Source of the DNA: Gammaproteobacteria bacterium 53_120_T64
GTDB taxonomy: Bacteria; Pseudomonadota; Gammaproteobacteria; Pseudomonadales; Porticoccaceae
Reading direction: 5' to 3'
Length of the DNA stretch: 64,000 nt
Assembly: GCA_002162815.1 (NCBI GenBank)
Contig: MAAT01000041.1
Coordinates: forward strand, 1 to 64,000
The position numbers were made by a program, and so were the translations under genes. This document shows, one piece after another, positions 9,295 through 19,267 of this stretch (its first letter is position 1; every line of letters begins with the position of its first letter). Below the pieces are notes generated by a model. It was not told the origin of the DNA and ran no database searches. It saw nothing but the letters and a program-made list of their open reading frames with translations.

Positions 9295-11079
9295 ATGCGG
9301 AGAAAACTAGTGCCTTGTAACCATTTCATCTCAGTCCCCAGCCGCTGTTTGCTGGTGGCTTTACTGCTGTTTTGTCTGCCGGTTGCTGCCCAGGACTGGG
9401 CTCAGGCCAGTGCCCGTGCATCGAGCGCAGTGTTGGCCGACGCGCCGCTGCAGTTTCTGCCGGTTGAGGAGGCTTACCGGCTGAGTGTGCAAGTGGAGCC
9501 TGAGGGCTTGGCTCTCGATTGGCTGAATGCCCCGGGCTATTACCTCTATCAGCATCAGTTTGCGGCCACTGCTACGGGCGAGAATGGCGAGGTGGTCGTG
9601 CTGGCAATGCACTCCCCCCCCGGCAAGACCATCTTCGACAGTTTCTATGAAAAGGACTTGGTGGTGTATTACGACACTGTGGCGGTGCGGGTTGATGTGC
9701 CACCGCAGCTAAGGGGCCGCAGTTGGACCTTGTCGGTGAGTTCCCAGGGTTGCGCCGATGCTGGCCTGTGTTATCCGCCGCGTAGCCAGTTCTTTGTTAT
9801 CGATGGTGGGGCTGGGTTCGGTCACGCTGCCGTCGAGCTAGACAGTCTGCCGCTGATGCAGGCGGATGTCGGGGAGGCAGGGGATAACAGCGGCATCCAA
9901 GGTGGCAGTGCGCTCAATCTGCCCCTGGTGCTGCTTTTCGCCCTCCTCGGCGGCGTCATCCTCAACTTGATGCCCTGTGTTTTTCCGGTGCTGTCCATCA
10001 AGGTGTTGAGTTTAACCTCGGCGCATTTGGGCGAGCACGGCAAGCACCTACACGGCATGGCCTACACGGCGGGCATCGTGCTTGCTTTTGTCGCCATTGC
10101 CGCTCTGTTGCTGGTCTTTCGCGAGGCTGGCGAGGCGGTGGGTTGGGGCTTTCAATTGCAGTCGCCGGTATTTGTCAGTTTGCTGGCCTATCTCTTGTTT
10201 GCCGCAGGCCTGAGTTTTTCGGGTTTGCTGGAGGTGGGTGCACGCTGGATGAATCTTGGGCAGTCGGCCACCCGGGGCACCTCGCTGCGGGCCTCCTTTA
10301 TGACCGGGGTGCTGGCAACAGTGGTGGCCAGCCCCTGTAGCGCCCCTTTTATGGGCACGGCCCTCGGTTTTGCCCTGACGCAGACGCCGCTCATTAGTTT
10401 GCTGGTGTTCGCGGTGCTGGGCATTGGCATGGCGCTGCCCTTTGTGCTGTTGAGCTGGATTCCCGGCTTGCTGGAGAAATTGCCGGCGCCGGGGCCGTGG
10501 ATGCAGAGCTTTCGCCAGTTTCTTGCCTTTCCCCTCTATGCCAGCGCCATTTGGCTACTCTGGGTGCTGGGGCGCCAAACCAATATTGATCAGGTGGCCC
10601 TGGTTGGCATTGGTATGTTGTTGCTGGCCTTTGCGGCGTGGCTTGGCAGTGCGCAGCGCTGGCGGCAGGTGCTGGCCTTGCTTGTCATCGTTGTCGCTTT
10701 CGGTATCGCCGTGACCCCGTCAACGACGAGTGGTGACAGACTCTGGGAGCCTTATTCCTCGGCCCGCTTGCAAGCCTTACGTAGCGAGGGGCGTCCGGTG
10801 TTTGTCAACTTGACGGCGGCCTGGTGTATTACCTGTCTGGCCAATGAAAAGCTGGCCCTTAGTTCGGCCAGCTTTGCAGAGACCTTGCGGGCCAACAACA
10901 TTGTTTATTTAAAGGGCGACTGGACCAATCGCAATAGCGAGATCACCGCATTACTCAAAGAATATGGTCGCAGTGGCGTGCCGCTGTACCTGTACTACTC
11001 GGCAAACAGTGTTGATGCCGATGTTTTACCCCAGTTGTTGACCAAAAAGATGGTGCAAAAAGCCCTCAAGGCTGAGTAG
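9295..11079 (+). CDS. dsbD: Thiol:disulfide interchange protein DsbD
   Basis: Carries electrons from cytoplasmic thioredoxin across the inner membrane to periplasmic DsbC, DsbG and CcmG partners. The 594 residues show all three parts. A signal peptide (about 1-32) is followed by the periplasmic alpha domain with Cys153 and Cys159 (GCADAGLCYPP). The multi-span beta domain has Cys228 (LMPCVFPVLS) and Cys348 (ASPCSAPFMG). The C-terminal thioredoxin-like gamma domain has Cys511 and Cys514 (AAWCITCL). All six redox cysteines are present. The ATG at 9295 has no strong ribosome-binding site; GTG at 9310 is an alternative. Confidence 0.96.
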   Translation: MRRKLVPCNHFISVPSRCLLVALLLFCLPVAAQDWAQASARASSAVLADAPLQFLPVEEAYRLSVQVEPEGLALDWLNAPGYYLYQHQFAATATGENGEVVVLAMHSPPGKTIFDSFYEKDLVVYYDTVAVRVDVPPQLRGRSWTLSVSSQGCADAGLCYPPRSQFFVIDGGAGFGHAAVELDSLPLMQADVGEAGDNSGIQGGSALNLPLVLLFALLGGVILNLMPCVFPVLSIKVLSLTSAHLGEHGKHLHGMAYTAGIVLAFVAIAALLLVFREAGEAVGWGFQLQSPVFVSLLAYLLFAAGLSFSGLLEVGARWMNLGQSATRGTSLRASFMTGVLATVVASPCSAPFMGTALGFALTQTPLISLLVFAVLGIGMALPFVLLSWIPGLLEKLPAPGPWMQSFRQFLAFPLYASAIWLLWVLGRQTNIDQVALVGIGMLLLAFAAWLGSAQRWRQVLALLVIVVAFGIAVTPSTTSGDRLWEPYSSARLQALRSEGRPVFVNLTAAWCITCLANEKLALSSASFAETLRANNIVYLKGDWTNRNSEITALLKEYGRSGVPLYLYYSANSVDADVLPQLLTKKMVQKALKAE

Positions 11080-11123
11080 TGTCAATTTAGAACAGGTGTT
11101 TGAGCCCGAAAATGCCGATAAAA

Positions 11124-11152
11124 TCGAGAAATTTCGAGAAAAATGCTATAAA
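11124..11152 (+). promoter_or_regulatory. Predicted promoter for aroQ-accB-accC
   Basis: An extended -10 element, TGC followed by TATAAA at 11147-11152, lies in the 162-nt gap between dsbD and aroQ. It would start transcription near 11159. Immediately upstream the octamer tcgagaaa occurs twice (11124 and 11134). The -35 region is weak. Prediction by eye only. Confidence 0.35.
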
Positions 11153-11241
11153 GTTTGGACAAAATATTGCAAGTGATGCAAACTCTCCAACGCCGATAAA
11201 TTCGGTCTGAAAGGTAATAAAAACGACGGAGAGCGGGGACA

Positions 11242-11691
11242 ATGGCGACAATCCTGGTCTTACATGGCCCAAATCTTAATTTGCTCGGCAGTCGTGAGCC
11301 CGAGATCTACGGTAGCACCACGCTCGACGATATTAATCGCCAGCTGACCGAACGCTGTATTGCTGCCGGTCACCACCTGCTGGCGCTGCAGAGTAATGCC
11401 GAGTACGAATTGATTGATCGCATCCACGATGCCCGCCATGAAGGTGTTGAATTTATCTTGATCAATCCGGCTGCCTTTACCCACACCAGTGTCGCCCTGC
11501 GCGATGCCCTGTTGGCGGTGGCGATACCGTTTGTTGAAGTACACCTTTCCAACGTACACAGCCGCGAGCAGTTTCGTTCGCACTCCTATTTTTCTGATAT
11601 TGCCATTGGGGTGATTTGTGGCTTCGGTGCCCAGAGCTACGATCTCGCTCTCAGCGCCGCCCTGGCACGCCTAGAGGCAGACCCACAGTAA
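11242..11691 (+). CDS. aroQ: 3-Dehydroquinate dehydratase, type II
   Basis: Dehydrates 3-dehydroquinate to 3-dehydroshikimate in the shikimate pathway. The 149-residue dodecameric type II enzyme is recognised by [16 protein letters not shown], the catalytic Tyr23 in [23 protein letters not shown] and [15 protein letters not shown]. The ATG at 11242 follows ggagagcgggg. It precedes accB by 21 nt, the arrangement aroQ-accB-accC that is widespread in gammaproteobacteria. Confidence 0.97.
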   Translation: MATILVLHGPNLNLLGSREPEIYGSTTLDDINRQLTERCIAAGHHLLALQSNAEYELIDRIHDARHEGVEFILINPAAFTHTSVALRDALLAVAIPFVEVHLSNVHSREQFRSHSYFSDIAIGVICGFGAQSYDLALSAALARLEADPQ

Positions 11692-11712
11692 GTTGATACC
11701 CGAGGGGGGAAC

Positions 11713-12165
11713 ATGGATATACGCAAAGTTAAAAAACTCATTGAACTGTTGGAAGAATCCAATATTGATGAGCTGGAAATTAAAGAGGGCGAAGAGTCGG
11801 TACGTATTATTCGCAATAGCCAGACCACGTATGCCGCTGCTCCGGCACCACTGGCAGTCCCGGCGGCCGCCGTCGTGGCGGTAGCTGCGCCCGGAACCAG
11901 TGTTGGTGAAGAGGCTCCCGTCGTGCCGGCTGGCCACATCGTGACCTCACCAATGGTGGGTACTTATTACAGCTCTCCGGCCCCCGATGCCCCGGCCTTT
12001 GTCGAAGTCGGTAAGGCGGTGAAGGTCGGTGATGTGCTGTGCATCGTCGAGGCGATGAAAATGATGAATCAAATTGAAGCCGACAAAGCGGGCACTATTG
12101 GCGCGATCCTCGTCGAAGATGGCGAAGCGGTCGAGTTTGACCAGTCGATGATCACTATTGTTTAA
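11713..12165 (+). CDS. accB: Biotin carboxyl carrier protein of acetyl-CoA carboxylase
   Basis: Carries biotin between the carboxylase (AccC) and carboxyltransferase (AccAD) to make malonyl-CoA for fatty acid synthesis. It has 150 residues: an N-terminal dimerisation/AccC-contact region, an Ala/Pro/Val-rich flexible linker (about 41-74) and a C-terminal biotinyl domain. The biotinylated lysine is Lys116 in [10 protein letters not shown]. The ATG at 11713 follows gggggga. accC starts 23 nt downstream. Confidence 0.97.
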   Translation: MDIRKVKKLIELLEESNIDELEIKEGEESVRIIRNSQTTYAAAPAPLAVPAAAVVAVAAPGTSVGEEAPVVPAGHIVTSPMVGTYYSSPAPDAPAFVEVGKAVKVGDVLCIVEAMKMMNQIEADKAGTIGAILVEDGEAVEFDQSMITIV

Positions 12166-12188
12166 ACGTGGCGCGAAGAGGGTAATCC

Positions 12189-13529
12189 ATGCTGGATAAA
12201 GTATTAATCGCCAACCGTGGCGAAATCGCCCTGCGAATATTGCGGGCTTGTAAGGAGCTGGGCATTAAAACCGTGGCCGTGCACTCCAAGGTCGATGCCG
12301 ACCTGATGCACGTGCGCCTGGCGGACGAAACTGTCTGTATTGGCCCCAATCCGTCGGCTGAGAGCTATCTCAATAGTGCGGCGATTATTAGCGCCATGGA
12401 GATCACCGACTCGGTTGCCGTGCACCCCGGTTACGGCTTTTTGGCGGAAAATGCCGATTTCGCCGAACAGGTCGAAAACAGTGGCTTCACCTTTATTGGC
12501 CCCAGTGCCGAGGTGATTCGCATGATGGGCGACAAGGTGGCCGCCATTAAGGCGATGCGTGCCGCCGGCGTGCCGACGGTACCGGGTTCCAATGGTGCGC
12601 TCGATGATGACCATGAGCGGACGATGAAGATCGCCCGTGAGATTGGCTATCCGGTGATTATTAAAGCCGCTTCGGGCGGCGGTGGTCGCGGTATGCGCGT
12701 GGTACAAACCGAGGCCCACCTGATTAATGCCATCGGCCTGACGCGTTCCGAGGCCGCTGCGGCCTTTGGTGACGGCACGGTGTATATGGAGAAATTTCTC
12801 GAAACGCCACGCCATGTCGAGGTACAGGTCTTGTCCGACGGACAGGGCAATGCCATCCATCTGGGCGATAGAGATTGCTCCCTGCAGCGTCGTCACCAGA
12901 AAGTACTGGAAGAAGCACCGGCGCCGGGTATTGACGAAGCGGCGCGGCAAAAGGTGTTTGATGTCTGTGTCCAGGCCTGCATCGATATTGGCTACAAGGG
13001 CGCGGGTACCTTTGAGTTTCTCTACGAGAACGGTAGCTACTACTTTATCGAGATGAATACCCGGGTTCAGGTCGAGCACCCGGTGTCGGAAATGATTACC
13101 GGCATCGACATCGTCAAAGAGCAATTGTTGATTGCCGGTGGCGAGAAGCTCGGTTTTACCCAGGAGCAGGTGATTTTCCGCGGTCATGCCTTCGAGTGTC
13201 GTATTAACGCCGAAGATGCCGTCACCTTTATGCCCAGTCCGGGTAAAGTCACGGCTTATCACCCCCCCGGTGGCAATGGCGTGCGGGTCGACTCCCACCT
13301 CTACAGTTCCTATAGCGTGCCGCCGAACTACGATTCGCTGATCGCTAAAATCATTACCTATGGTAAAGACCGCGATGCCGCGCTGGGTCGTATGCGCAAC
13401 GCCTTGGACGAGCTGTTTATTCAGGGCATTAAAACCAATATTGACCTGCAGCGTGACCTGGTGACCGATGCCGGTTTTATGCGCGGTGGTGTCAATATTC
13501 ACTACCTTGAGAAAAAGCTGGGGCTTTAA
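12189..13529 (+). CDS. accC: Biotin carboxylase subunit of acetyl-CoA carboxylase
   Basis: ATP-grasp enzyme that carboxylates the biotin on AccB with bicarbonate. The 446 residues match the family length. Motifs seen are [18 protein letters not shown] at the start, the ATP-binding glycine loop [40 protein letters not shown], and the metal/bicarbonate site [16 protein letters not shown]. It follows accB in a tight operon and precedes prmA, an order also found in other gammaproteobacteria. Confidence 0.98.
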   Translation: MLDKVLIANRGEIALRILRACKELGIKTVAVHSKVDADLMHVRLADETVCIGPNPSAESYLNSAAIISAMEITDSVAVHPGYGFLAENADFAEQVENSGFTFIGPSAEVIRMMGDKVAAIKAMRAAGVPTVPGSNGALDDDHERTMKIAREIGYPVIIKAASGGGGRGMRVVQTEAHLINAIGLTRSEAAAAFGDGTVYMEKFLETPRHVEVQVLSDGQGNAIHLGDRDCSLQRRHQKVLEEAPAPGIDEAARQKVFDVCVQACIDIGYKGAGTFEFLYENGSYYFIEMNTRVQVEHPVSEMITGIDIVKEQLLIAGGEKLGFTQEQVIFRGHAFECRINAEDAVTFMPSPGKVTAYHPPGGNGVRVDSHLYSSYSVPPNYDSLIAKIITYGKDRDAALGRMRNALDELFIQGIKTNIDLQRDLVTDAGFMRGGVNIHYLEKKLGL

Positions 13530-13574
13530 GCTGGTAGGGCTTGGCCCTGGCCGTGATAATTGGCAGGAGTCGTT

Positions 13575-14456
13575 ATGAACTGGTTACAACTGCGCGTCGC
13601 GGTCGATAAGCCCGAGGTCGAAGCCCTGGAAGACGCGCTGCTGGCCTCCGGGGCGGTGTCGGTGACCTTGGAAGATGGCGCCGACGACCCGATTCTCGAA
13701 CCGGGGGTGGGCGAAACCCCGCTTTGGAATAGTCTGCGGGTCACCGGACTCTACCCCTCCGATATTCATACCGAGCTGGCTTATCAGCTGCTGAGCGAAA
13801 ATTTTCCGGGCCAGCTCGAACACTGGCGCTGGGAGATTCTCGAAGACCAGCCCTGGGAAACCCTCTGGACCGAGCACTACCAGCCCATCCAATGCGGTGA
13901 CAGATTGTGGATTTGTCCCAGCTGGCGCGAACCACCGAATCCGGATGCGGTCAACCTCTCCCTCGACCCCGGCCTGGCCTTTGGCTCCGGGACTCATCCG
14001 ACGACGTTTCTCTGCCTGCAATGGCTGGACGCCCAGCCACTGGCGGGTAAAACCGTGGTCGATTTTGGCTGTGGCTCGGGGATTCTCGCCATCGCGGCCT
14101 TATTGTTGGGTGCCAAGCGGGTCATCGCCACCGATAACGACCCCCAGGCCCTGCTGGCCACCCGCGATAACGCTCGGCGCAATGGCCTCAGTGAAGAGCA
14201 GCTCAGTGTCTGTCTGCCGCAGGCGCTCGAGACTGGGCCAGTCGATATTGTGCTGGCCAATATTCTTGCCGAACCACTGATTACCTTGGCGCCGCAATTG
14301 AGAGCGCTGACCGCACCCGGTGGCCAGCTGTGCCTTTCGGGCATGATTGCCTCCCAGGGCGAAGCGGTAATGGCGGCCTATAGTGAGGTGTTTCGCTTTG
14401 CGGTCCCACTGCGCCGCGAGGAATGGCTTTGCCTGAGCGCTGAAAAGCAGGTTTGA
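13575..14456 (+). CDS. prmA: Ribosomal protein L11 methyltransferase
   Basis: SAM-dependent enzyme that trimethylates ribosomal protein L11. It has 293 residues from the ATG at 13575, which has caggag 6 nt upstream; the frame is open slightly further but only to a TTG. An N-terminal L11-recognition domain (MNWLQLRVAVDKPEVEALEDAL) is followed by the Rossmann methyltransferase with VVDFGCGSGILAIAALLLGA, IATDNDPQAL and DIVLANILAEPL. The substrate loop GLAFGSGTHPTT is present. It lies 45 nt after accC, probably in the same operon. Confidence 0.96.
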   Translation: MNWLQLRVAVDKPEVEALEDALLASGAVSVTLEDGADDPILEPGVGETPLWNSLRVTGLYPSDIHTELAYQLLSENFPGQLEHWRWEILEDQPWETLWTEHYQPIQCGDRLWICPSWREPPNPDAVNLSLDPGLAFGSGTHPTTFLCLQWLDAQPLAGKTVVDFGCGSGILAIAALLLGAKRVIATDNDPQALLATRDNARRNGLSEEQLSVCLPQALETGPVDIVLANILAEPLITLAPQLRALTAPGGQLCLSGMIASQGEAVMAAYSEVFRFAVPLRREEWLCLSAEKQV

Positions 14457-14490
14457 GTTTGTTGCCTCCCCGGGTTGGCAAGGGTTTGTC

Positions 14491-15393
14491 GTGAGCCGGG
14501 TCGCTGCGGGCTGTCCGAGTTGTCAGTCGGTGTTCTTTGTCAGCGCGGCTCAGGGCAAGGTTGCCAATAACTTGGTGCGCTGTGGTCGCTGTGGCCATCT
14601 ATTTAGTGTTGTTGAACATTTAACGCAAAGCCTGCCGGAACCGGAAGAGGTACTGCGTCCCGCTGAGCCAGAAACCCCGATAGAGTTACAGCCAGTGCTC
14701 GGCGCAGGGTGGGTGGGTGAGGGCGATGAGGCCGACTTGCCTGCCGCACAGCCCGGCATGCCTGTGGAGGCAATCGTTTTGGCGGATGCCGGCGGATCTG
14801 AGCTTGAGTATGGTGCTGTGGCTTCGCCCGGCGAATCATTTTTTGTGCCGCCCAATTTGAGGCTCGACCTAGGCGATGACTTTGAGCTTACCAGCCCCGC
14901 TGCAGTCGCAGGGGGCTTGGCCCGCAGGGTGGCCTTGGCGGTGGTGATTGTCAGCTTCGCGCTGATCGGCCTGGCGGGGCAATTTGTGGTCTTCCAGTTG
15001 CCGGCTTTGAGCCAGACACCGGAGTATCGGCCGTGGCTGCAGGGCTTTTGTCGTCTGCTGTCCTGCCAGCTGGCGGCTTATGCAGCACCAAGTCTAGTGC
15101 GTGTCGAGCATTTACAGGTGCGTGACCATCCCGATCTACAGGGCAGCCTTTTGGTAGAGTTGGTGCTCACCAATACGGCCCCTCTAGAGCAGGCTTTTCC
15201 AGTGTTGATCTTGAGTTTTGATGAATTGAGTGGTCGGCGAATAGCGGCGCGACGTCTGGTGGCCGCAGAATATTTGCCGAAAAGCATCGACCCAAACGGA
15301 CGGATACCGGTGAATAAGGCGGTCAGGATCAGGTTGGGGATTCTCGACCCGGGGGCACGCGCCCTTTCCTACGCGGTCGTCGTCGCGCAATAA
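14491..15393 (+). CDS. Zinc-ribbon and DUF3426 membrane protein
   Basis: Conserved gammaproteobacterial protein of unknown function, 300 residues. The N-terminus has a zinc ribbon with cysteine pairs CPSC and CGRC (MJ0042-type finger). An acidic/proline-rich linker follows. One membrane segment (ALAVVIVSFALIGLAGQFVVF, about 150-170) leads to a C-terminal DUF3426 domain that would be periplasmic. The GTG at 14491 is the first start in frame. It lies between prmA and dusB, a place where this family is commonly found. No catalytic residues are apparent. Confidence 0.82.
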   Translation: MSRVAAGCPSCQSVFFVSAAQGKVANNLVRCGRCGHLFSVVEHLTQSLPEPEEVLRPAEPETPIELQPVLGAGWVGEGDEADLPAAQPGMPVEAIVLADAGGSELEYGAVASPGESFFVPPNLRLDLGDDFELTSPAAVAGGLARRVALAVVIVSFALIGLAGQFVVFQLPALSQTPEYRPWLQGFCRLLSCQLAAYAAPSLVRVEHLQVRDHPDLQGSLLVELVLTNTAPLEQAFPVLILSFDELSGRRIAARRLVAAEYLPKSIDPNGRIPVNKAVRIRLGILDPGARALSYAVVVAQ

Positions 15394-15540
15394 ATTTTTT
15401 ATTCTTTTTCCTTCCGCCGCTCTGGTGGTGGGCGTATGATGGTCGACCGTTTTTATACGGCGCTATTCTCAATGCTGCCCAGTCTGTGCCGCATTGGTTT
15501 TAAGCGGCCATTGATACGGTTCTATTCTAATTGAGTCCTC

Positions 15541-16545
15541 GTGGAGAGGTTGCAATTGCTACAGATCGGCCCCCATCTTATTCACAGCCCACTGGTGCTG
15601 GCGCCCATGGCCGGTGTCGCAGACCTGCCCTTTCGCCGCTTGTGTCGTCGTTTTGGTGCCGGTATGGCGGCCTCGGAAATGCTGACGGCCGACACCCGTC
15701 AATGGGCGTCGCAGAAGTCCCGCTTTCGCCTGCCGGTGCGGGATGAGGCCGAACCCCGAGTGGTGCAGATTGCCGGTGCCGAGCCCCAGCAATTGGCCGA
15801 GGCGGCGCAACGTAGTGCCGATCTCGGGGCGCAGATTATCGATATTAATATGGGTTGCCCAGCAAAAAAAGTCTGTAAGCGAGCGGCGGGTTCCGCGCTG
15901 TTGCGTGAAGAGGCGCTGGTGGCAGAAATCTTACAGACGGTGGTGAAAGCGGTCACTATTCCCGTGACTCTAAAAATTCGCACCGGCTGGGATACGCAAA
16001 GTCGCAATGCTTTGATCATTGCGCGCTTGGCCGAGGATGCGGGTATTCAGGCCTTGGCCATACACGGTCGCACGCGGGCCTGTCTTTTCAGGGGCGCGGC
16101 GGAGTACGACACCATTGCTGAAGTGGTGGCCGGCGTCAGTATCCCGGTTATTGCCAATGGCGACATTACCTCGCCGCAGCAGGCTCAGGCCGTATTGGCG
16201 TATACCGGCGCAGCGGCGCTGATGATTGGTCGCGCTGCGCAGGGCCAGCCCTGGTTATTTCGGCAAATAAACAATTTTTTACGGGGCGAGCCCCAGTTCG
16301 TGCCGACTCGGCTTGAGATTACTGCGTTAATTCTTGAGCACCTCGGCGCCCTGCACGCCTACTACGGCGAGGAGCTGGGTTTGCGTATCGCCCGCAAACA
16401 CGTCGGTTGGTATCTGGATAATCTGGGGTTTCAGCGCAGCCATCGCAAGGCCTTTAACCACCTGCTTGATACCGCACAACAACTTGAATTTATTGGTGAA
16501 TTACTATTAACAACAAATAATAATAATCAGGGAATAGCGGCATGA
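15541..16545 (+). CDS. dusB: tRNA-dihydrouridine synthase B
   Basis: FMN- and NADPH-dependent enzyme that reduces a D-loop uridine in tRNA to dihydrouridine. The 334-residue protein shows the TIM-barrel Dus pattern: LAPMAGVADLPFRRLC, SEMLTAD, QIAGAEPQQLAEAA, DINMGCPAKKVCKRAAGSALL with the catalytic Cys, TLKIRTGWD, IHGRTRACLFRG and IANGDI. The start is taken as the GTG at 15541; there is no nearby ATG. Its stop overlaps the fis start (ATGA), the classic dusB-fis operon, and upstream DNA may therefore control Fis supply. Confidence 0.96.
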   Translation: MERLQLLQIGPHLIHSPLVLAPMAGVADLPFRRLCRRFGAGMAASEMLTADTRQWASQKSRFRLPVRDEAEPRVVQIAGAEPQQLAEAAQRSADLGAQIIDINMGCPAKKVCKRAAGSALLREEALVAEILQTVVKAVTIPVTLKIRTGWDTQSRNALIIARLAEDAGIQALAIHGRTRACLFRGAAEYDTIAEVVAGVSIPVIANGDITSPQQAQAVLAYTGAAALMIGRAAQGQPWLFRQINNFLRGEPQFVPTRLEITALILEHLGALHAYYGEELGLRIARKHVGWYLDNLGFQRSHRKAFNHLLDTAQQLEFIGELLLTTNNNNQGIAA

Positions 16546-16838
16546 ATTCAGTACCAAAACAACTATTTGAGCATGAAATACAATTGTCAGAAGTCGATGT
16601 AACAAGCTCGAATTATTCGCTGCGCCACTGTGTTGAGCGGGCGATGGAAGAGTACTTTAGCCACCTGGACGGCCAAACCTGCACCGATCTCTACCAGCTG
16701 GTGCTGCAGGAGGTTGAAGACCCTCTGCTCACCGCTGTGATGAAATACACCCGCAACAACCAGAGCAAAGCTTCCGAAATGCTCGGCTTGAATCGCGGTA
16801 CCTTGCGCAAAAAACTGAAGCTTTACGACCTGCTTTAA
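16542..16838 (+). CDS. fis: DNA-binding protein Fis
   Basis: Nucleoid-associated protein that bends DNA and activates rRNA and other growth-linked promoters. It has 98 residues, as in E. coli. The C-terminal helix-turn-helix is YTRNNQSKASEMLGLNRGTLRKKL, split here as YTRNNQSKASEMLG and LNRGTLRKKLKLYDLL. The core helices LYQLVLQEVEDPLLTAVM are also well kept. It starts inside the dusB stop (ATGA overlap), so translation is coupled. purH follows 48 nt later. Confidence 0.97.
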   Translation: MNSVPKQLFEHEIQLSEVDVTSSNYSLRHCVERAMEEYFSHLDGQTCTDLYQLVLQEVEDPLLTAVMKYTRNNQSKASEMLGLNRGTLRKKLKLYDLL

Positions 16839-16886
16839 GTTCCAGGGTTTGCGCTCAACCAGCCACTCTTTAACAGGGTAGAAGTT

Positions 16887-18473
16887 ATGACCGATCGTAT
16901 CATTACCATTCGACGCGCCTTGATTAGCGTTTCCGATAAAACTGGCATCGTGGAATTTGCCCGCGCCTTGAACGGCATGGGTGTCGAAATTCTCTCCACC
17001 GGCGGCACCTTCCGCCTGCTAATTGAAAATGATATTAAGGCTGTCGAGGTGTCCGACTACACCGGTTTTCCCGAAATGATGGATGGTCGAGTTAAGACAC
17101 TTCACCCTAAAGTGCACGGCGGTATCTTGGGCCGACGCGGCACCGATGATGCGGTGATGGACGAACATGGCATTCGCCCCATCGACATGGTGATAGTCAA
17201 TCTTTACCCCTTCGAACAAACCGTTGCCAAGCTCGATTGCGACCTGCTGGATGCGATTGAAAATATCGATATCGGTGGTCCAACAATGGTGCGAGCGGCC
17301 GCTAAAAATCATGCCGATGTAGCGATCGTCGTCAATGTCGATAACTACGAAAGCATCCTGGCAGAGATGTCGGCCAATGCCGGTGGCCTCGGCCAAACGC
17401 GTCGCTTTGACCTCGCCGTGAGTGCCTTTGAGCACACTGCGGCCTATGATGGTGCGATCGCGAATTATCTCGGCGCTAAGCTTCCCGTCGAAGATGAGGG
17501 CGAAGATAGTTGCTTCCCGCGCACCTGGAATATGCAATTCCGCAAGTCACAGGTAATGCGCTACGGAGAGAACCCTCACCAGCGCTCGGCGTTTTATGTT
17601 GAAAAGACAGCGGGTGAGGCGAGTGTGGCGACAGCAACGCAGTTGCAGGGCAAGGCATTGTCCTACAACAATATCGCCGACACGGATGCCGCGCTGGAGT
17701 GCGTTAAGCAGTTTGATGAGCCGACCTGTGTGATTGTTAAGCACGCCAACCCCTGTGGTGTGGCGACGGCGCCGAACTTGCTGGCGGCTTACGATAAGGC
17801 CTTTAGCACCGATACGGAGTCGGCCTTTGGCGGCATTATCGCCGTCAACCGCCCGCTCGATGCGGCGACGGCGCAGGCGATTGTCGACCGTCAGTTTGTC
17901 GAGGTGATTATTGCCCCGGCGGTGGACGCCGACGCGATTGAGATTATTGCGGCCAAGAAAAACGTCAGGCTTTTGTCCTGCGGCCAATGGCAGGCAGCGG
18001 CTACCCTCGGTTGGGATTACAAGCGCGTCAACGGCGGTTTGCTGATACAGGATAGAGATAGCAAGCTGACCGGCGCAGCCGATTTGACGGTGGTCAGTAA
18101 GCGCGCACCCACGGCGGCGGAAATTGCCGATTTACTCTTCGCCTGGAAGATTGCCAAATTCGTTAAATCGAATGCCATTATTTACTGCCGTGACGCGCAA
18201 ACCATCGGTGTTGGCGCCGGGCAAATGAGTCGGGTTAATTCAGCGCGCATCGCCGGTATTAAAGCCGAGCATGCGGGGCTGGAAGTGACGGGGTCGGTGA
18301 TGGCGTCCGATGCCTTCTTCCCCTTCCGCGACGGCATCGACAACGCGGCTGCTGCAGGTATCGCTGCGGTGATTCAGCCCGGTGGTTCGATTCGCGATGA
18401 AGAGGTGATCGCCGCTGCCGATGAAAATGACATGGCGATGGTGTTTACCGGCACGCGTCACTTCCGTCACTAA
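16887..18473 (+). CDS. purH: Bifunctional AICAR transformylase / IMP cyclohydrolase
   Basis: Carries out the last two steps of IMP synthesis. The 528 residues contain the N-terminal MGS-like cyclohydrolase domain ([45 protein letters not shown]) and the AICAR transformylase domain with [12 protein letters not shown], the catalytic Lys-His pair in [21 protein letters not shown] and [12 protein letters not shown]. The ATG at 16887 follows acaggg. A hairpin terminator follows the gene. In many relatives purH and purD are adjacent; here a DUF1653 gene and about 500 nt of non-coding DNA separate them. Confidence 0.98.
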   Translation: MTDRIITIRRALISVSDKTGIVEFARALNGMGVEILSTGGTFRLLIENDIKAVEVSDYTGFPEMMDGRVKTLHPKVHGGILGRRGTDDAVMDEHGIRPIDMVIVNLYPFEQTVAKLDCDLLDAIENIDIGGPTMVRAAAKNHADVAIVVNVDNYESILAEMSANAGGLGQTRRFDLAVSAFEHTAAYDGAIANYLGAKLPVEDEGEDSCFPRTWNMQFRKSQVMRYGENPHQRSAFYVEKTAGEASVATATQLQGKALSYNNIADTDAALECVKQFDEPTCVIVKHANPCGVATAPNLLAAYDKAFSTDTESAFGGIIAVNRPLDAATAQAIVDRQFVEVIIAPAVDADAIEIIAAKKNVRLLSCGQWQAAATLGWDYKRVNGGLLIQDRDSKLTGAADLTVVSKRAPTAAEIADLLFAWKIAKFVKSNAIIYCRDAQTIGVGAGQMSRVNSARIAGIKAEHAGLEVTGSVMASDAFFPFRDGIDNAAAAGIAAVIQPGGSIRDEEVIAAADENDMAMVFTGTRHFRH

Positions 18474-18494
18474 TCGAGACGGTCTTTTCCTCCT

Positions 18495-18533
18495 AAACCC
18501 AGCGGGCGCTTAATCTGCTTGCTGGGTTTTTAC
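18495..18533 (+). terminator. Terminator between purH and DUF1653 gene
   Basis: Inverted repeat aaacccagc (18495-18503) and gctgggttt (18521-18529), followed by t-rich tttta. The A-rich left arm gives T residues on the other strand, so the element could serve both convergent genes. The loop is long (17 nt). Confidence 0.65.
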
Positions 18534-18769
18534 TTGCGAGTATTCAGTAAGGCAATTTCCTCCGCGCTGGCCGGGGCGAAGCGTTTTAGGCGCACACCCT
18601 CCCTCTCTATCGTTTCGTCGAACATGGCTAGTGGGCGCACCCATAGCCCTCGTTCGCCATAAAGTGCGCGATACACCACGAAAATTTCGTCGGTTTCGCT
18701 GTGTTTGGCAATATTGTCGACGGCGTAAAACTGCCCTTTAAAGTGCCTATAAATACCGGGTTCAATCAT
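18530..18769 (-). CDS. DUF1653 domain protein
   Basis: Small conserved protein of 79 residues, recognised as DUF1653 by the pattern GIYRHFKGQFYAVDNIAKHSET, VVYRALYGERGLWVRPLAMF. Members are common in bacteria, often annotated as hypothetical, with an SH3-like small-barrel appearance; no reaction is known. The ATG at 18769 is the only sensible start. It is convergent with purH and shares its terminator. It sits alone on its strand. Confidence 0.85.
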   Translation of the reverse strand: MIEPGIYRHFKGQFYAVDNIAKHSETDEIFVVYRALYGERGLWVRPLAMFDETIEREGVRLKRFAPASAEEIALLNTRK

Positions 18770-19188
18770 GTTGTTGGCTCGATGTTAGAGGTGGCCTGAT
18801 GGCTGGTGAGCCGTACTATGTTGGCCGTTAATAAGATCTCTAGGTTTATTTTACGCGAAACTGCTTAAGTCGTTTGATGGATATTCGCTACTAGATCGTT
18901 TGATGCAGAGGCCACTGATGATTGCCTAATCCCGATTGGCCATAAAGGGTGAAGGTGGGCCGGAAGAGCGAGTGACAGGTCTGCGAGCAAAATGTGTTGG
19001 CGAGACTAGATTAGCATCTATTTTTAGAGGCCGTTGTAAAGTATCGGCACAGCTGGTCGCAAACCATCGGCAAAACTGTGACGCTTGCCCGGCTACGTTA
19101 GCTGTTACCTTGCGGGAAGCGGAGTCGCCAACTATAACTATGGGCCAGTTTGATCAACATCTAGATTTCAGTGTGTAGTTGGCTCATA
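18770..19188. other. Gene-poor intergenic stretch before purD
   Basis: About 420 nt without a supported gene. A possible 80-residue + strand frame (18936-19178) has no convincing ribosome-binding site, an unusual composition and no recognisable motif, so it is not called. No tRNA-like fold, repeat array or mobile-element end was seen. Confidence 0.5.
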
Positions 19189-19238
19189 AGGGTTTTTGAT
19201 AAACCCTCTTTGCGGCGCTTGTGCCCTCCCGGTACAAT
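19189..19238 (+). promoter_or_regulatory. Hairpin and predicted purD promoter
   Basis: A 7-bp hairpin agggttt / aaaccct (19189-19195 with 19201-19207) is followed by a TACAAT -10-like hexamer at 19233-19238, 30 nt before the purD start. The -35 region is poor (tttgcg). The hairpin could end an upstream transcript or bind a regulator. Confidence 0.35.
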
Positions 19239-19267
19239 CGCCGTTTTTATTTGTAGTGAAGATGACA

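Noticed and set aside
12204-13502. 432-codon open frame on the minus strand opposite accC
   Set aside because: accC on the + strand is certain and full length; the antisense frame is a by-product of its codon bias and shows no family motif.
18936-19178. 80-codon + strand frame before purD
   Set aside because: No ribosome-binding site, no motif, composition unlike a protein; treated as non-coding.
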